Below are positions 13,301-24,856 of a stretch of 64,000 nt of DNA, in pieces; positions within the stretch are counted from its first letter, which is position 1, and the number at the start of each line of letters is the position of its first letter. The stretch comes from Antedon mediterranea. Taxonomy: Eukaryota > Echinodermata > Crinoidea > Comatulida > Antedonidae. The stretch covers positions 24,596,288 through 24,660,287 of the forward strand of contig NC_092676.1 in the NCBI RefSeq assembly GCF_964355755.1. Reading direction: 5' to 3'. The position numbers and the translations under genes were made by a program. The notes beneath the pieces were generated by a model. That model did not search any database, had not been told where the DNA came from, and worked only from the letters and a program-made list of their open reading frames with translations.

Positions 13301-16300
13301 CAATTTAATGGATAGTTATCAATGTTAATCGTGTAATGTATAAATACAGTGTAATTGTTCTGTCAATGCACTGTTATACGGATATTCGACAATTATTCTG
13401 TTAAATTTAACAAACTGAATTTTAATGTTGTATTCCGGCCTTTTTGATTGAGCAATTTCCGCCATTGTACAAATGTACTTAATACACATTCAGATGTACA
13501 GTAGGCATACATTTTATACGAATTAGTTAACCTTGACTTTTTCTAACCTTCTCAGAAAATGGATGTTCAGAAATGGTGACATTGTTCACTTTAGCAGTCT
13601 TTTGAATAATTGCTTCTGCCTTCTCCGTAGCGCCTTGTGAAAGTAGCCATCTGACAGACTCGGGAAGAAACCTATATGTCATGAACAATCGGTCATTAGA
13701 GCTTGGTTTCCACTAGGACGCAAAGCAAGCGTGTTGACCAATGATAAACGATAGTTCGAATAATCCATCGCTTCTGATTGGTCAACTCACTTACGTTGCG
13801 GTTACGTCTTTGCGTTGTGTCCTAGTAAGTGTGAACCAAGTTTTATGTCCAATACGTAAGACATGGTCAATTTTACCTACTATTTCGTATCACTGAAAAG
13901 GCAAAATCATGCAATAATAAATATAAAAGATGATATTAATGTGAATATTAAAAGTGGTGTTTACTCCATAAAAGAGAAAAAAGAGCATGCAATATAATAA
14001 AATTAGTCATTAATTAAATTGTTCCAAACCAAAAGTTAAACCTGAAAGATTAAAAAAATGAAGTGTGTAATTACGGCACATAAAGAAGTCCGACCACCGT
14101 TGGAATAGACAATACTATTTGAAGTTTTCTCCAGTCGCGAATAAAGTAGGCCAGAAGAGCCATTAAAATTATTCCAACTGCCCAGTAAACCTGTATCATA
14201 GTTCCAGCGATAGTCCTCCATTTTAACCCAACGAGTTCAGTTGCTGAAAGTACACAAACACACACGTCAGTAGGCCCACGAAACAACCGAACTACAATTT
14301 AAAGGGCCCGTTCAGGCTTGTTATTACTATTTTTGTTGGTAGGCCCCAAATGACATAAGGCACTTTCCCCTAGATTTGCCCTGTGACACTTGGTAAGTTG
14401 CTCTCTTGGACACATTTATCGCTAACTATCAAGTCAAACGGCCGAGCGGTTATGGCAGGGGCGCCGTTTACCGTAAAAATATCGGCATGAATTCAAGGCC
14501 GACTCGCTTAAAGTTCTGGTGGTGGAACAAGTCTTCTCGGATAAGGACTAAAAATCGTAGGTCCAGTGTACACAGTTATAACCCGTGTGAACTTTAAAGA
14601 ACTCAGTTCATCATTCGATACGAGAGGGGGTTATCTCGGCGAACTGGTTAACAAATAGCCCCTGTATCAGGGGGATTACCACCTATCTGATAGGACAGTG
14701 ATTAATTTACTATTGGTAATCCTTGGCCTAAAGACATAAAATAAATAAATAAACTTTGGTTGGTAGAAACAAACTTACCCTGAAATTTATAAGAAATAAC
14801 AAACAATGAAAAAGAAGTTATAAACGTACCTATGATAAAAGCCACTAAAAATATACCAATAGATGCAGCTGCGACAATAAATCGTAGAATACAGTAAGCG
14901 GCAAAACTTTGGACGAACGCGGTGACCAACCCCAGTGAGCACTGGATGGCGATGCAAATAAGCAGAGTTGGTTTACGACCAATCCTAACAACAAAGATAT
15001 TTAAAAGTCTGGTTAGAATTTTGGCATCTTTTCTCACATTGTTACAAGTATTGCCATTCTTTTGTATCGAATAATTGATTTAACATTTATTTTATTTCAA
15101 CTACATCCAACAGCGAAAAATCGCCAATTATACTGGATGCCTTACAAATATTTAGATATAAATATATAAGTTATAAAAAAATACAACATAATTCATTTAC
15201 AATATATAGCGTTTCTTTAGAATGTCGTATCCATTGTATATCTGTTCAACAGTCTGCATGCTAATAAACCGAATAATACAATATTGATTTAGCAACACCA
15301 GCAATTACTTGTGCTATTTGAATTTATTTAACATGTGTGATTTTACAATACATAGCGTTTCTTTATAATTTTGTATACATCTATTGTATTTCTTTTCTAT
15401 GTTATAACACCTGCAACTCACCAGTCTGCTAATGAACCAAATACAATGGATCCGATAAGTACACCAGCAAAATAAATCGACTGCGCTAGTGCAACCTTTG
15501 CGTCCTTGTTGCAAACTAACTCAAACTAGGAAAGAATAAAAAAAGAATGATCCAGTCATACTTTTTAGAAAATGTAAAAAAATCAAGGAGTTCAAGGATA
15601 ATTCTGCAAAAGAGTTCATTATCAATCAATCTCTGTCTCGCTCTCTTCCCCGGGAGAACGTGGGTGTCGAAGCCTAACAGGAAGAAATGGGGTTGGTTCA
15701 ATCGATTGAAATGTGTACAGTCATCAATTCATTGAAACAACAATTAGGACTACATAAGTAGAACATCAAGAGGCCAATGTACACAGACGAGCGGTAACGG
15801 TAAAGTTTGGTTCCCACTAGAACGTAACGTAAACGTTTTAACCAATGACAAGCGAAGTTATAGACAGTTAGCAATCACAAGCGAATAAGCCATCGTTTGT
15901 GATTGGTCAATTCACTTGCGTTGCGTTACGTCCTTGTGTTGCGTCACTAGTGGGAACCACGCTTTAGGGGGAAAACAAAATATAGAATGTTATTTCTAAA
16001 GCTTTTTTGACACTATCAAACTGGTTTGACAAAACACGCTGTGATGTGCCAAAATATGATAGTGATATATCCAAATATGGTAGTATGACATCACCATGCG
16101 GGCACATCACATTTTGTTTTTCACATAAAAAAAGTCTGATAGTGTAGATAGAGCTTTACGAACATTTTTCACAAAACGCGGAGCGGATTGATTGATAATA
16201 AATATGAGAAACATGTAAAATAAATAATTTGAATTAGTTAGATTTTACTTAATTTCAAAATAGTGAATCCAACTCACGTCTTCCTGTATGGTTCTCGTGT

Positions 16301-16655
16301 ATTGGGAATGGTCAAATGTATAGCCATTGAAACATTCCGTCAAGTCTGTTACATTATCATCATTACTCAAACCGACCGTCATTCTGCATTGTTTCTCATT
16401 CAGGGTCGTCGCTTCATCGTCTGCTGCTGGTCTACCCCAGTAAACGTCATCACAAGAATCATATCCAAACTCACTGCAATCTAGCTGCGTGGTATTAGAC
16501 GGTACGGTGCACCAATGATCAGCATTACCGGCTAGAAACACCTGTGCCAGGTGGTGGAACGCCACAGACAACGTCAGCATACAATACCAGTGGTAGACTC
16601 TACGTTGATACGGACCGAATTCGCCCAATCTTGATAGGATCTGGTCCAGTTCCAT
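10311..16655 (-). CDS. SLC22-type organic ion transporter, gene A
   Basis: Predicted 530-aa MFS transporter of the plasma membrane. Exons run 16278-16655, 15422-15525, 14830-14984, 14075-14243, 13548-13671, 12800-12891, 11933-12141, 11324-11432, 10732-10941 and 10311-10353, all with GT-AG introns and consistent phases. Exon 1 holds TM1 and a large extracellular loop with five cysteines and the family pattern [11 protein letters not shown]. Later landmarks are FELVC, IGRKP after TM2, [37 protein letters not shown] and LLLPETMG. The last exon was chosen because its acceptor, phase (TT|G) and stop fit; it gives a 13-residue tail ending DYSAV, shorter than in genes B-F. This is the most divergent member of the array and the source or sister of the inverted pseudogene. 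Substrate cannot be told from sequence. Introns carry many palindromic repeats. Confidence 0.88.
10475..10680. repeat. R4 dispersed palindromic element
   Basis: It contains CACGACGCGTACATACAAAC, the inverted GTCGTGACGTTTACT, then AAACCCTTCCCACCATGCGT. The same blocks recur at 12,960-13,145. This copy lies in the last intron of gene A. Confidence 0.7.
12220..12424. repeat. R3 dispersed element with inverted ends, intron of gene A
   Basis: It begins AAGGCAATCTAACAACA and ends with TGTCAGATTGC, which are roughly complementary. The core has GGCTGCGACACGATCTG and the partner GGTATTTGTCGCAGCC. Related to 18,680-18,878 and to the pieces inside 3808-4428. Confidence 0.7.
12508..12673. repeat. R5 palindromic MITE-like element, intron of gene A
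   Basis: Ends are AAGGCCAATTTACACAG and CTGTGTAAATTGGCCTT, a clean terminal inverted repeat. GGTAA-rich inner arms also pair. A half copy (GGCCAATGTACACAGACGAG) sits at 15,774. Confidence 0.8.
12960..13145. repeat. R4 dispersed element, intron of gene A
   Basis: It shares CGTCACGACGCGTACATACA, GTCGTGACGTTTACT and CCCTTCCCACCATGCGTCGC with the copy at 10,475-10,680. Confidence 0.7.
13701..13840. repeat. R1 element, intron of gene A
   Basis: Begins GCTTGGTTTCCACTAGGACG and ends CCTAGTAAGTGTGAACCAAG, with the GACCAATGA / GATTGGTC stem inside. It lies 30 bp upstream of exon 5, between exons 4 and 5. Confidence 0.75.
14436..14735 (+). repeat. tRNA-derived SINE-like element S3, plus orientation
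   Basis: The sequence ACGGCCGAGCGGTTATGGC resembles a Pol III A box of a Leu/Ser-type tRNA, and the B-box region is ATTCAAGGCCGACTCGC. The downstream body and the end TTGGTAATCCTTGGCC match the inverted copy at 6137-6405. Located between exons 3 and 4 of gene A. Confidence 0.65.
15804..15964. repeat. R1 element, intron of gene A
   Basis: Ends AGTTTGGTTCCCACTAGAAC and CACTAGTGGGAACCACGCT are inverted repeats. The inner TTAACCAATGACAAGCG pairs with GTTTGTGATTGGTCAA. Confidence 0.8.
16003..16157. repeat. R2 palindromic MITE-like element, intron of gene A
   Basis: Ends GACACTATCAAACTGGTTTG and AAGTCTGATAGTGTAGATAG are inverted repeats. The interior has TGTGATGTGCC and GGGCACATCACATTTTG arms. 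Family members recur in genes C, D and E and upstream of E. Confidence 0.75.
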
Positions 16656-17429
16656 AGTAAGTTGCTGAAATGAACAACAAATTATACACTATCTATAGGT
16701 CCGTTCATGCTTAGTTATTTATCCAGGTAAGTTGGTTAATACCCACTAAAGTGAAACGTTCTAATACGGGTAAATAGCTAAATCCTGAATGATCCCTGTA
16801 TTATAAATCTGTGTGAATAGACATATGGATAATTTTGGTATGACAGTTATAGAGTCAAATTTTAGTTTTTAGCTGTTTATTCAACTTCTGTTTTACAATA
16901 CTGTTGTCTGAAAACCAAAATAAAACGATAGCACATTTGTTTTCTAACATGCCACGTGTTCGTTAAGACCTATATTTTATTTTTGAAAATACCAATGCAC
17001 CCCATTTAACAATACCGTGTAGAACTGTTTTATATATATCTATAATAGTTACTAATAACTACACCAATTAAATTATATTAACAATATGTCAAGGAAAATA
17101 CTATACCTAGCTATGCTTTTCGAGCATGTTTGTTTTAAACAGACCCTTCAGTACAGTTCACTCATAAGGATAATAAGTAGGGTTCCTACAGGTCAATTGG
17201 AATACAAAATAGTGTACCATGGCCTTGCTATGTTACGATCTCAAGTACAGGCTTATATTGTCCATCTCCAAACACTTGTCGAATCGATAGTTTACGCATG
17301 GTAAACAAACACATAAAACGATTTTATTTTGGCGGATTTGGCGTCCCGTAATTGACAGGACAGCTTATGTACTGTACCTGGAATTGTCTTAGAACTATTC
17401 TAGACAAAGTATTGTCTTAGACCAAAATA

Positions 17430-17672
17430 AAGCTCACAAGCGATGTATTATTCGAACAGTCGCTTGTCATTGGTCAACTCCTTGCTTTGCGTCTACGTCC
17501 TTGCGTTGCGTCCTAGTGGGAACTTCGACGCAACCTAGGGACGTAAGCGCACGTCGACGTAAGTTATCTGACCAATCATTATACGATGATTCAACCGAAC
17601 AGTCGCATGTGATTGTTCAACTCACTGCGTTGCGCCTACGACGTTTCGCTGCTTCCATGTGAGAACCGAGCT
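17430..17672. repeat. R1-related rearranged copy
   Basis: Two R1 pieces lie back to back. CACAAGCGATGTATTATTCG to GCGTCCTAGTGGGAACTTCG is followed by a second set of CGACGTAAG, GACCAATCATT, CGCATGTGATTGTTCAAC and CATGTGAGAACCGAGC. Confidence 0.6.
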
Positions 17673-18679
17673 CCGTATAGAGTCCTTTAGCTATAAGCTT
17701 TTCTTTATTCTTTTCTATTTCCATTAATGGTGTTTGATGGTACAGACTCCGAGAATACATAGTGCGCATCATTATAGCATGCTGTTCTGGTCGAATTGTC
17801 ACATTCTTCTTCAGTATGTTTTTGAATACATATTACGTAATATAGGACAATTACTACCCGAAACAATCCCCACGAAGACAAACTACCACCCGAACAATAT
17901 TAATGGCAGCAATAGCAGTAGGACTGTTAATTTGTCTTTTGGGACAGCCTGGGAGGTAGGCCTAAATGTCTGCAATCATACCTAGTAGTAGTAAGTTGGT
18001 AGCACTATTGTTCTAGAACCGTTTTACTCAACAGTATACAGGTCACTGGAGGAGAAGAGATGGGTGATAAAAAAGTATGCTAGTTATTCTAGGTCAGTTA
18101 TAGCCGTCATTCTTGCCACGTGGTACAGAGGTGATGGGGGTTATACTTTGATTACAGTATCCAAATATATACTGTTAATAATTCTGATATTTTTGTCGAA
18201 TGAATTTGTTTAAAATACGCAGCTACTTTTAAGACATATATGCTAATTGATATACTTTGCCCTTTGCGTATATATTACAGAAATACCTTAATACATTTTA
18301 AATGAGGTCAACACAAATTTGTATGGAGTAGGCCTAATAATAGAACGTAATCATGTAATGTATGCACAAACTAAATACCGGTACCATGTTGTTAATACGC
18401 TTGTACAAGCGTAAATAATTCAATCTTCATTCAAGATAGGCGCTATGTAATACAATACAGTATAAATAACTAATTATTATCATTTTAGCTACAGACCTGT
18501 CTAATATAACGAACATTTTAGATTAAGCATGATGTCCACAAAACGTTGGAGTTGCGAACAAGAGTTCGGTAGGTTTTACGACTAGCGTAAGCCAAGCCAT
18601 TCGTACGTCTGAACCCTAACTACTTTGATATCATCACAGGCCATGCCCATGTAAATCAATTGGTAATAATTGACCAAGG

Positions 18680-18878
18680 CAATTTAACAACAGGATGCTG
18701 ACCTCTGGTGATCAAAGGGTTTATCTGTGGCTGCGACACTATCAGTACCACGCCCCACTTAACAGCACGCGCCGCGGAGAATATGTACAGTACAGTTGGT
18801 ATTTGTCACAGCCAGACATAATTTCTAAGGACTGTTAAAAGTTCCTATCTTGGCAAGGCTGTAGTTAGATTGCCTTGA
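18680..18878. repeat. R3 dispersed element
   Basis: Begins AAGGCAATTTAACAACA and ends GTAGTTAGATTGCCTTG, an imperfect terminal inverted repeat. It shares GGCTGCGACAC and GCCGCGGAGAATATGTAC with the copy at 12,220-12,424. Confidence 0.75.
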
Positions 18879-19949
18879 TTGTACATTTAGGCCAAACTTG
18901 TGTTGAGAACCGTTAAAGTATGTCGCAGCACTCATGCACTTCGCAATTTCTAGTTACGATATATTCCTAAATGGTTTTTCATTATTATAATGTAATGATG
19001 ATAAATTATCTTATCCAATTTTCAATACTTGAAACATGAATTTCAGTGACCTGGACAAATATTCAATACTGTGAAAGCCTTGCTAAACAATACCATCGCT
19101 GACCTCAAATCATCGAGCGGTTGACAACTTATCTGTATGCATGATTGCTGGAAGTAATACTAATGTGATTTCAGCATAACAAAGTTGCATAATCAGCAAT
19201 CAAAACATATATTATAATAGTAGTGAGTAGTGGCTGCTAAGTTGTACAAGAAAGCAGTGTTTTACTTTGCTAAATTTACCAGATTTGCATACAAACCATA
19301 CCACGTACGTATTGAGTAGTTTAGCCGTATAAATATCCATCAATCGTATATACGCGAGGATGCAGTTATTATCAGATGTTAAATTCATCTTAAATTAATC
19401 AATGTATTATTTATTACTGTATCAGCGGTACTTACCAGAATAAGTTAACAAATAGGCACGTACAATGTACTTTTAACAACAGTATATTATTTGTCTCACA
19501 ATTTGAATATTATACACGGGAACAATGATACGCCTCGAATGCGTCGTGTGATCGACTGTATAACAGCATGAGGTCAAGTTCGGATGTCAAAGCTGAGCAG
19601 CAGTATGTAGTCAGCCAATGGGAACGCTAGGCTATTCCCTTGGCGAATTATATGTGAAAAGACCTGGCATGCCTTGGAGAATATGTGCCTTGATAAGAAG
19701 AAATAAAAGTGAAACTTAAGACGGGGTCAAATAGTCAAGATTGGGTTTGACCTGACTCCGCGTGACAATTGTCATCATCTTTAGTTGCCAATTCAACCAA
19801 TCCTTGATCCAACCAATCACAACAGCAACACATGCATATCATATAGATATAATTTAATACGCAAGTATCAATATTTTTTATCAAAGTCATTATTAGTTTT
19901 ATCATCACCACCCACCACCTTATGTTCGTCTCGGAATATGGTGTGTTAT

Positions 19950-20326
19950 TATGGGCGGCCATTAGGGCCATAATAGTAAAAAATTAAAACAAAGAACTAC
20001 GTCAAAAAACAACGAACGTTTTCAAAAATCAACGAACGTTTTCAAAAATCAACGAACAAACTCAAAAAACAACGAACGTTTTCAAAAATCAACTAACAAA
20101 TATAGAAAACAAAGAACTAAAACATATTCTCATAATAGTCAAGTTAAACACCAAAGAATAAACAAAAAAACAACGGACAATTTGCCAAATCAAATGACAA
20201 GTTTTCGCAATAGGACAATTTGTCAATTTAAAGGTCAAGTCGAACAATCGAAGGACAAGCTCAGCAATCAAAGGACGTTTGCAAAAAAATATTAACTAAT
20301 TTTCGACGTTTGAGGGCAGCATTCAC
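19950..20326 (+). repeat. Left terminal inverted repeat, 377 bp
   Basis: Runs from TATGGGCGGCC to GGGCAGCATTCAC and contains several subterminal repeats of AACGAACGTTTTCAAAAATC type. Reading it against the right end, I see one clear mismatch (ATATTAACT against ATACTAACT). Confidence 0.93.
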
Positions 20327-22433
20327 TTTTTACAGAAAAACTCGAGGTACATACACATACAGTTTGTTTTAATATTTGTAATATTATCATATGAATCTCA
20401 ACAAAATAGCTAAATTGCCTGAACACACTCCACTGGGACATGAATACCACTGATTTTGCATCGTGATATTCTAAAAAAAACACTTGATTTTCATGTTCCC
20501 ACCTAAATATCTCGGCTATTATAAATCGGATTCTTTTGGATAGTAAAGCTCAAAATAAACTGTAGACAATACTGAACATTATGATATATGTTTTAAATTG
20601 TAAAGTTACAAAATAAAAGTATGTGTCATTTTACGTTTTAAAACAGACAGTGTGGGGTCAATTCTGTACCTGGCTATTTTCTAAAGCACCAAAGTGTTTT
20701 ATTTGCAACTTAAGATCACTTGTATGCTATGTCATCAATCATTTTAAATAGTATCTTAAAAGAAAGATAGATAGATAGATTCCTTACATATTTTTCTTAT
20801 GAGCAAAAATCTATTTTGAAAAAAATGTAAAACATCCTAAAAAACGCGGCAAAATGCAAATAGGGTTTGCCTGTGTTATCAGCCTTCACTTGAGAGACCG
20901 TTGGATTGTAGCGAAGTTTTCCGTATTTTCTTGATATAAATTGTAAGTAGCATTTTAATTTTTATATCATTCTAATGTTTGATATATAAGGAACAATTAT
21001 TAGGTGTTATTTAGTTCTATATATCGTGTTTTTTATATTCACAATTGCCAAAGATACCTGGCATTTTTGTGCGACTCCTTTGGGCTTGAGTAAAGTAAAG
21101 TCCACATTAAAGGCCAGTTTTTATTAAACAAATCTATGATGAATAAACAGTATCTATATATAAATTTAGGTAAGGGCATAATTCGGTAAATCGCGTGTTA
21201 CTTCTAGAATGTTTACTCGATGGTGGTATATAAAGTCAGTTCGTACTTTTGGTACCAATTTCAACCACCTGATGTAACCCTGTTTTCTAATTAAATCGAG
21301 TTAGATAATTAGTTATTGACAATTAAAACGGATTTAGGTTCAACGATTTGCCCCAAAAAGGGGTGTTTTCCGATTGTGGTATAGCCTACACCGTCTAATG
21401 GATGCCTATCGTGAAAAATACTCCCACACAATAATACGAGGATGCTTCGCATTTTCCTATCTCCTCCTACGATAATTGTTTTTAATGGCTGAAAACCGGT
21501 TGAACAGCTCGAGTACAGCATCATAATGTTGAAGACAGGCTGATTTTATTTTTAAAATACTATTTTGATAGATTTAGAAAACTTTTATATAAAATGTATT
21601 GATTTCCGATGAAATTTATTGCCCCTTGGGGAACCTATATAGATATACTGTAAATACGTATTAACCATTTTTGGTCGCCATTTGAATCGCAATTTTTTTA
21701 ATGCGAGTGTGGGTACTGTTAGATATATAAACACATGTAAAAATAAACGTATTACTGTGAGTGTGAGTATGCCTTACTGTTGTATATATAAACGCACAAT
21801 ATACAAATAAACTTTATTACTGATAGTTGCTTCTCAATGTTGGTAGTTGTAATTAATTATTGAAAAAATATCACGTTGTAGTGGTGTATCGTTACATGTA
21901 CTATGACATTTCAATCGACTATGAACAGTTTTAACAAAGTATTAAATCGCAAATGTGTTACTGTATCAAGTGGTATATTATTTACAGGCCTATAAAACAT
22001 GAAAAAAATATTTCATTACTGAGTAGATAAAAGAATATATTTAAAAATTATTCTTCTTTGTACCCATATCCTCTTCCCCATCCTTCAACACTAATGTTAC
22101 ACACGTTTCGTTTTCATGTTTGATACAGTAACACATTTGCGATTTAATGCTTTGTTAAAACTGTCCCAGGGTGCTAATTTTAGTTGACTACTTAAATCAT
22201 CGTGTCTATTCGTTTCTGTAAACTCCTGCGGTACGCACATTTGAAAAAAAAAATATATTTTTTTAATGCTGAAATTAATGTGATTTGAGAACCATCTGTG
22301 GCCATGATCCAGATGGTACGTGAGCGAAGCGAGCACATCATCTTGTTTACATTATGTATTTAAATAATTGGGTCAATGATTTCATACAAGCGTAGGTCCA
22401 TTCTAATTGAAATGTTATGAGTAACATTCGCTG
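20327..22433. other. Non-coding interior of the transposon
   Basis: AT-rich, with no conserved coding exon recognised. It includes a 46-base inverted pair (about 21,923-21,970 against 22,119-22,166, sharing TTAAATCGCAAATGTGTTAC). An open minus-strand segment at 22,097-22,336 has no recognised similarity. Confidence 0.45.
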
Positions 22434-23988
22434 TTAGTATTGAATAAAATTCGTAAGAATATTTAACCCCTTCAAATAAGCCCTGTCATCCCATATATCA
22501 ATAGCATAATCATCAGAGAACACCTCCTGAGTAAAATATTCCATTTGATCATCGGTCAGTGTACATATTATATCGGGAACAACAACATTTGTATTATGCT
22601 CATCTTCTTGAAATGGACCATTGTGGTCAATACCATAGTCTTGCGCTCTTTCCTGTAATATAGACATACAGTAAAACATTTGTTATTAATGTATGCTTAC
22701 TTCTGTTTTATTGGATTCACCAAACACTATCATAAAATACTATTAGGTGCAGTAATAAATATACCGTAGTATCATATGAAAGTATCATAATATCATCATT
22801 ATAAATCTTAGTTAAGAAACAGGATGTGTTTGTTAAGCATTCCACTCTTGAAATCATAATTACTAAACATGTTGAAATTGTATATTTTTTTGCTATACAT
22901 AATAAAGCTTTTTTTTCTACAAACATGAAAATGATTACATAATTTACTCCATAAAGTATTTTTATAAAGCAAAATAAGTAATTAATTAGTCCATGGGAGA
23001 ACTCAGAACAGAAAAGACCCGATTCAATTGTTTAATAACTGTAGCGGTAACTAACTAACAGCATAATACAATTTGTCACAATATAATTTTTAGTAAATTA
23101 AGTTCTGGACAGAATGCTGTGGAGCATGCCTGCGCCTATATTCCGCCAATTATAAAAGCATGTGTTCTAAATATACTTTTAATAGCCGCTATTACCATAC
23201 CTCATTCATTTGTTCAAAATATTCATTACTGATTAAACTTCCTCTTCTGACGTGCAGTCCCATAACAAATAATTGCAACGGTGTTTTATTTGATGCGGTC
23301 CTAATCTTGTGGTTGTTCCACATTTCGACAAACGAAGTAACCAAATGGTTTATCCGTGGTAAATAAACTGCATGCAAACAAAATATATGTACTTCATTTT
23401 CTATATCGAGTATCCCTCGCGACTCGAAACCCTTTAAAAAGGTTATAAAAGCTTCTTATTATTTGCTCTCCAAGATCCCGCCACAGCCGTTCTATTCTCG
23501 AATTGTGGACGCTGCGTCCCGTAATGAAGGAGCCTCTTCCTGAATGAAAGAATAGATCAATAAATAATTTACTATGACAACATACACAATTAAAAACTTA
23601 CCGTATTAATTCAAGATTGTACAAATGAATACGCAACTTATCTGATTCCATCTGTTGTACATAAACAACACTTTTTTTAAATAAAAGAAATTCAGCGCAT
23701 ACGTTGAATCTTTAATTAACTGCTTTAGGTACTTTAATACACTCTCAGAAATGAACATTATCTAGAAATAACTTACCAGGACCTCTGAGTGGATGTTCAA
23801 GCATGAATCGGGCAACTCCCACATTCTCTCCGCCACAGTCTGACCGCACTCTCGATGGTAGTCCCCAATTGACAACAGCTTCTTCAAATAGTTGTTGAAC
23901 TGTTTCAGCCCTGTTGTTTGAACTGCATTTTAAATATACAATTACACGGCTAAATCCATCTATCCTACCATGAACCACAAATCTCCAC
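22434..23988 (-). pseudogene. Integrase-core transposase of the 4.9-kb element, incomplete
   Basis: Three exons join by phase: 23,777-23,988, 23,201-23,539 and 22,434-22,652, with canonical splice sites. The first gives [19 protein letters not shown] then [19 protein letters not shown], holding the second catalytic Asp. The second gives [11 protein letters not shown] and RIERLWRDL, with the catalytic Glu, then VYLPRINHL and TPLQLFVMGL. The third ends YLKGLNIL. This is the integrase core family common in fish and marine invertebrate genomes, related to retroviral-type DDE integrases. Near 23,435 the frame shifts by one base (between YNLFK and GFESRG), and the preceding exon, which should carry WHxDGNHK with the first Asp, was not found. 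I therefore call it inactive, unless an unrecognised small intron or assembly error explains the shift. Confidence 0.8.
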
Positions 23989-24114
23989 CTATAAAAATTA
24001 AAATTATTATTTTTTTTATTTTTTTAAATTAATTACTGTATAGTACTGTGAATCTGTACTGAATACATACGCAATAAAATATTTATTGTAAATTTAATGC
24101 ATAACATTCTTTAC

Positions 24115-24252
24115 ATTACATGAAAAGCTAGGCCTCTCGGCCTAGCCCTAATGATGGCTAGAGCCTAGCTAGGCTAGCCTCCTAAAATAGGCCTAACTAG
24201 AATAGCCTAGATAGGCTAGCTAGGCTAGGCCGCTAGCTAGGCCTAACTAAAA
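24115..24252. repeat. CTAG/GGCCTA-rich palindromic cluster inside the transposon
   Basis: Dense short palindromes (CTAGCTAG, TAGGCCTA, GGCTAGCC) fill about 130 bp on the 5' side of the transposase remnant, where the missing transposase exons would be expected. Confidence 0.6.
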
Positions 24253-24479
24253 TAAAATAGTCGTCCACTCTTTCATATTAATTAGGCCATATTTAATATG
24301 CAACACTTGCCTCCTTATATGTACACTCCATAAATGTTTATAAAAATATTTCTATTGCCTACATTACTTTGATAATATAATAGACCTACTAATCATAATA
24401 AATACTAAATAGGCTGTAAACAATGTGCCTACCATGCCCACCACACTGCATGCTGCTTGTAATCTACACGAGATCGATT

Positions 24480-24856
24480 GTGAATGCTGCCCTCAAACGT
24501 CGAAAATTAGTTAGTATTTTTTTGCAAACGTCCTTTGATTGCTGAGCTTGTCCTTCGATTGTTCGACTTGACCTTTAAATTGACAAATTGTCCTATTGCG
24601 AAAACTTGTCATTTGATTTGGCAAATTGTCCGTTGTTTTTTTGTTTATTCTTTGGTGTTTAACTTGACTATTATGAGAATATGTTTTAGTTCTTTGTTTT
24701 CTATATTTGTTAGTTGATTTTTGAAAACGTTCGTTGTTTTTTGAGTTTGTTCGTTGATTTTTGAAAACGTTCGTTGATTTTTGAAAACGTTCGTTGTTTT
24801 TTGACGTAGTTCTTTGTTTTAATTTTTTACTATTATGGCCCTAATGGCCGCCCATA
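24480..24856 (-). repeat. Right terminal inverted repeat, 377 bp
   Basis: Reverse complement of 19,950-20,326, ending GGCCGCCCATA. The open frame of 60 codons seen in each TIR is the same sequence read twice, not a pair of genes. Confidence 0.93.

Larger units (their letters stand above)
16656..19949. other. Spacer upstream of gene A with repeats only
   Basis: Apart from the R1-like block 17,430-17,672 and the R3 block 18,680-18,878, I see only AT-rich sequence without conserved coding segments. The proximal part should contain the promoter of gene A, but no convincing TATA box or initiator could be picked out. Confidence 0.45.
19950..24856. mobile_element. 4.9-kb DNA transposon with long TIRs and integrase-type transposase
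   Basis: The element is bounded by terminal inverted repeats starting TATGGGCGGCCATTAGGGCC and flanked by a perfect 6-bp direct repeat TGTTAT (19,944-19,949 and 24,857-24,862). This matches what I recall of the IS3EU superfamily (6-bp target duplication, DDE integrase-like transposase), but that assignment is from memory. The interior holds a minus-strand transposase remnant at 22,434-23,988. The first catalytic exon and the N-terminal DNA-binding part were not found between it and the right TIR, so this copy looks non-autonomous. The near-perfect TIR match suggests recent mobilisation. Confidence 0.85.

Noticed and set aside
17086-17985. Open frames upstream of gene A as possible extra exons
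   Set aside because: No similarity to the 5' ends of other copies; gene A begins with a complete exon 1 at 16,655.
20089-24717. Two identical 60-residue open frames on opposite strands
   Set aside because: They are the same sequence within the two terminal inverted repeats of the transposon.
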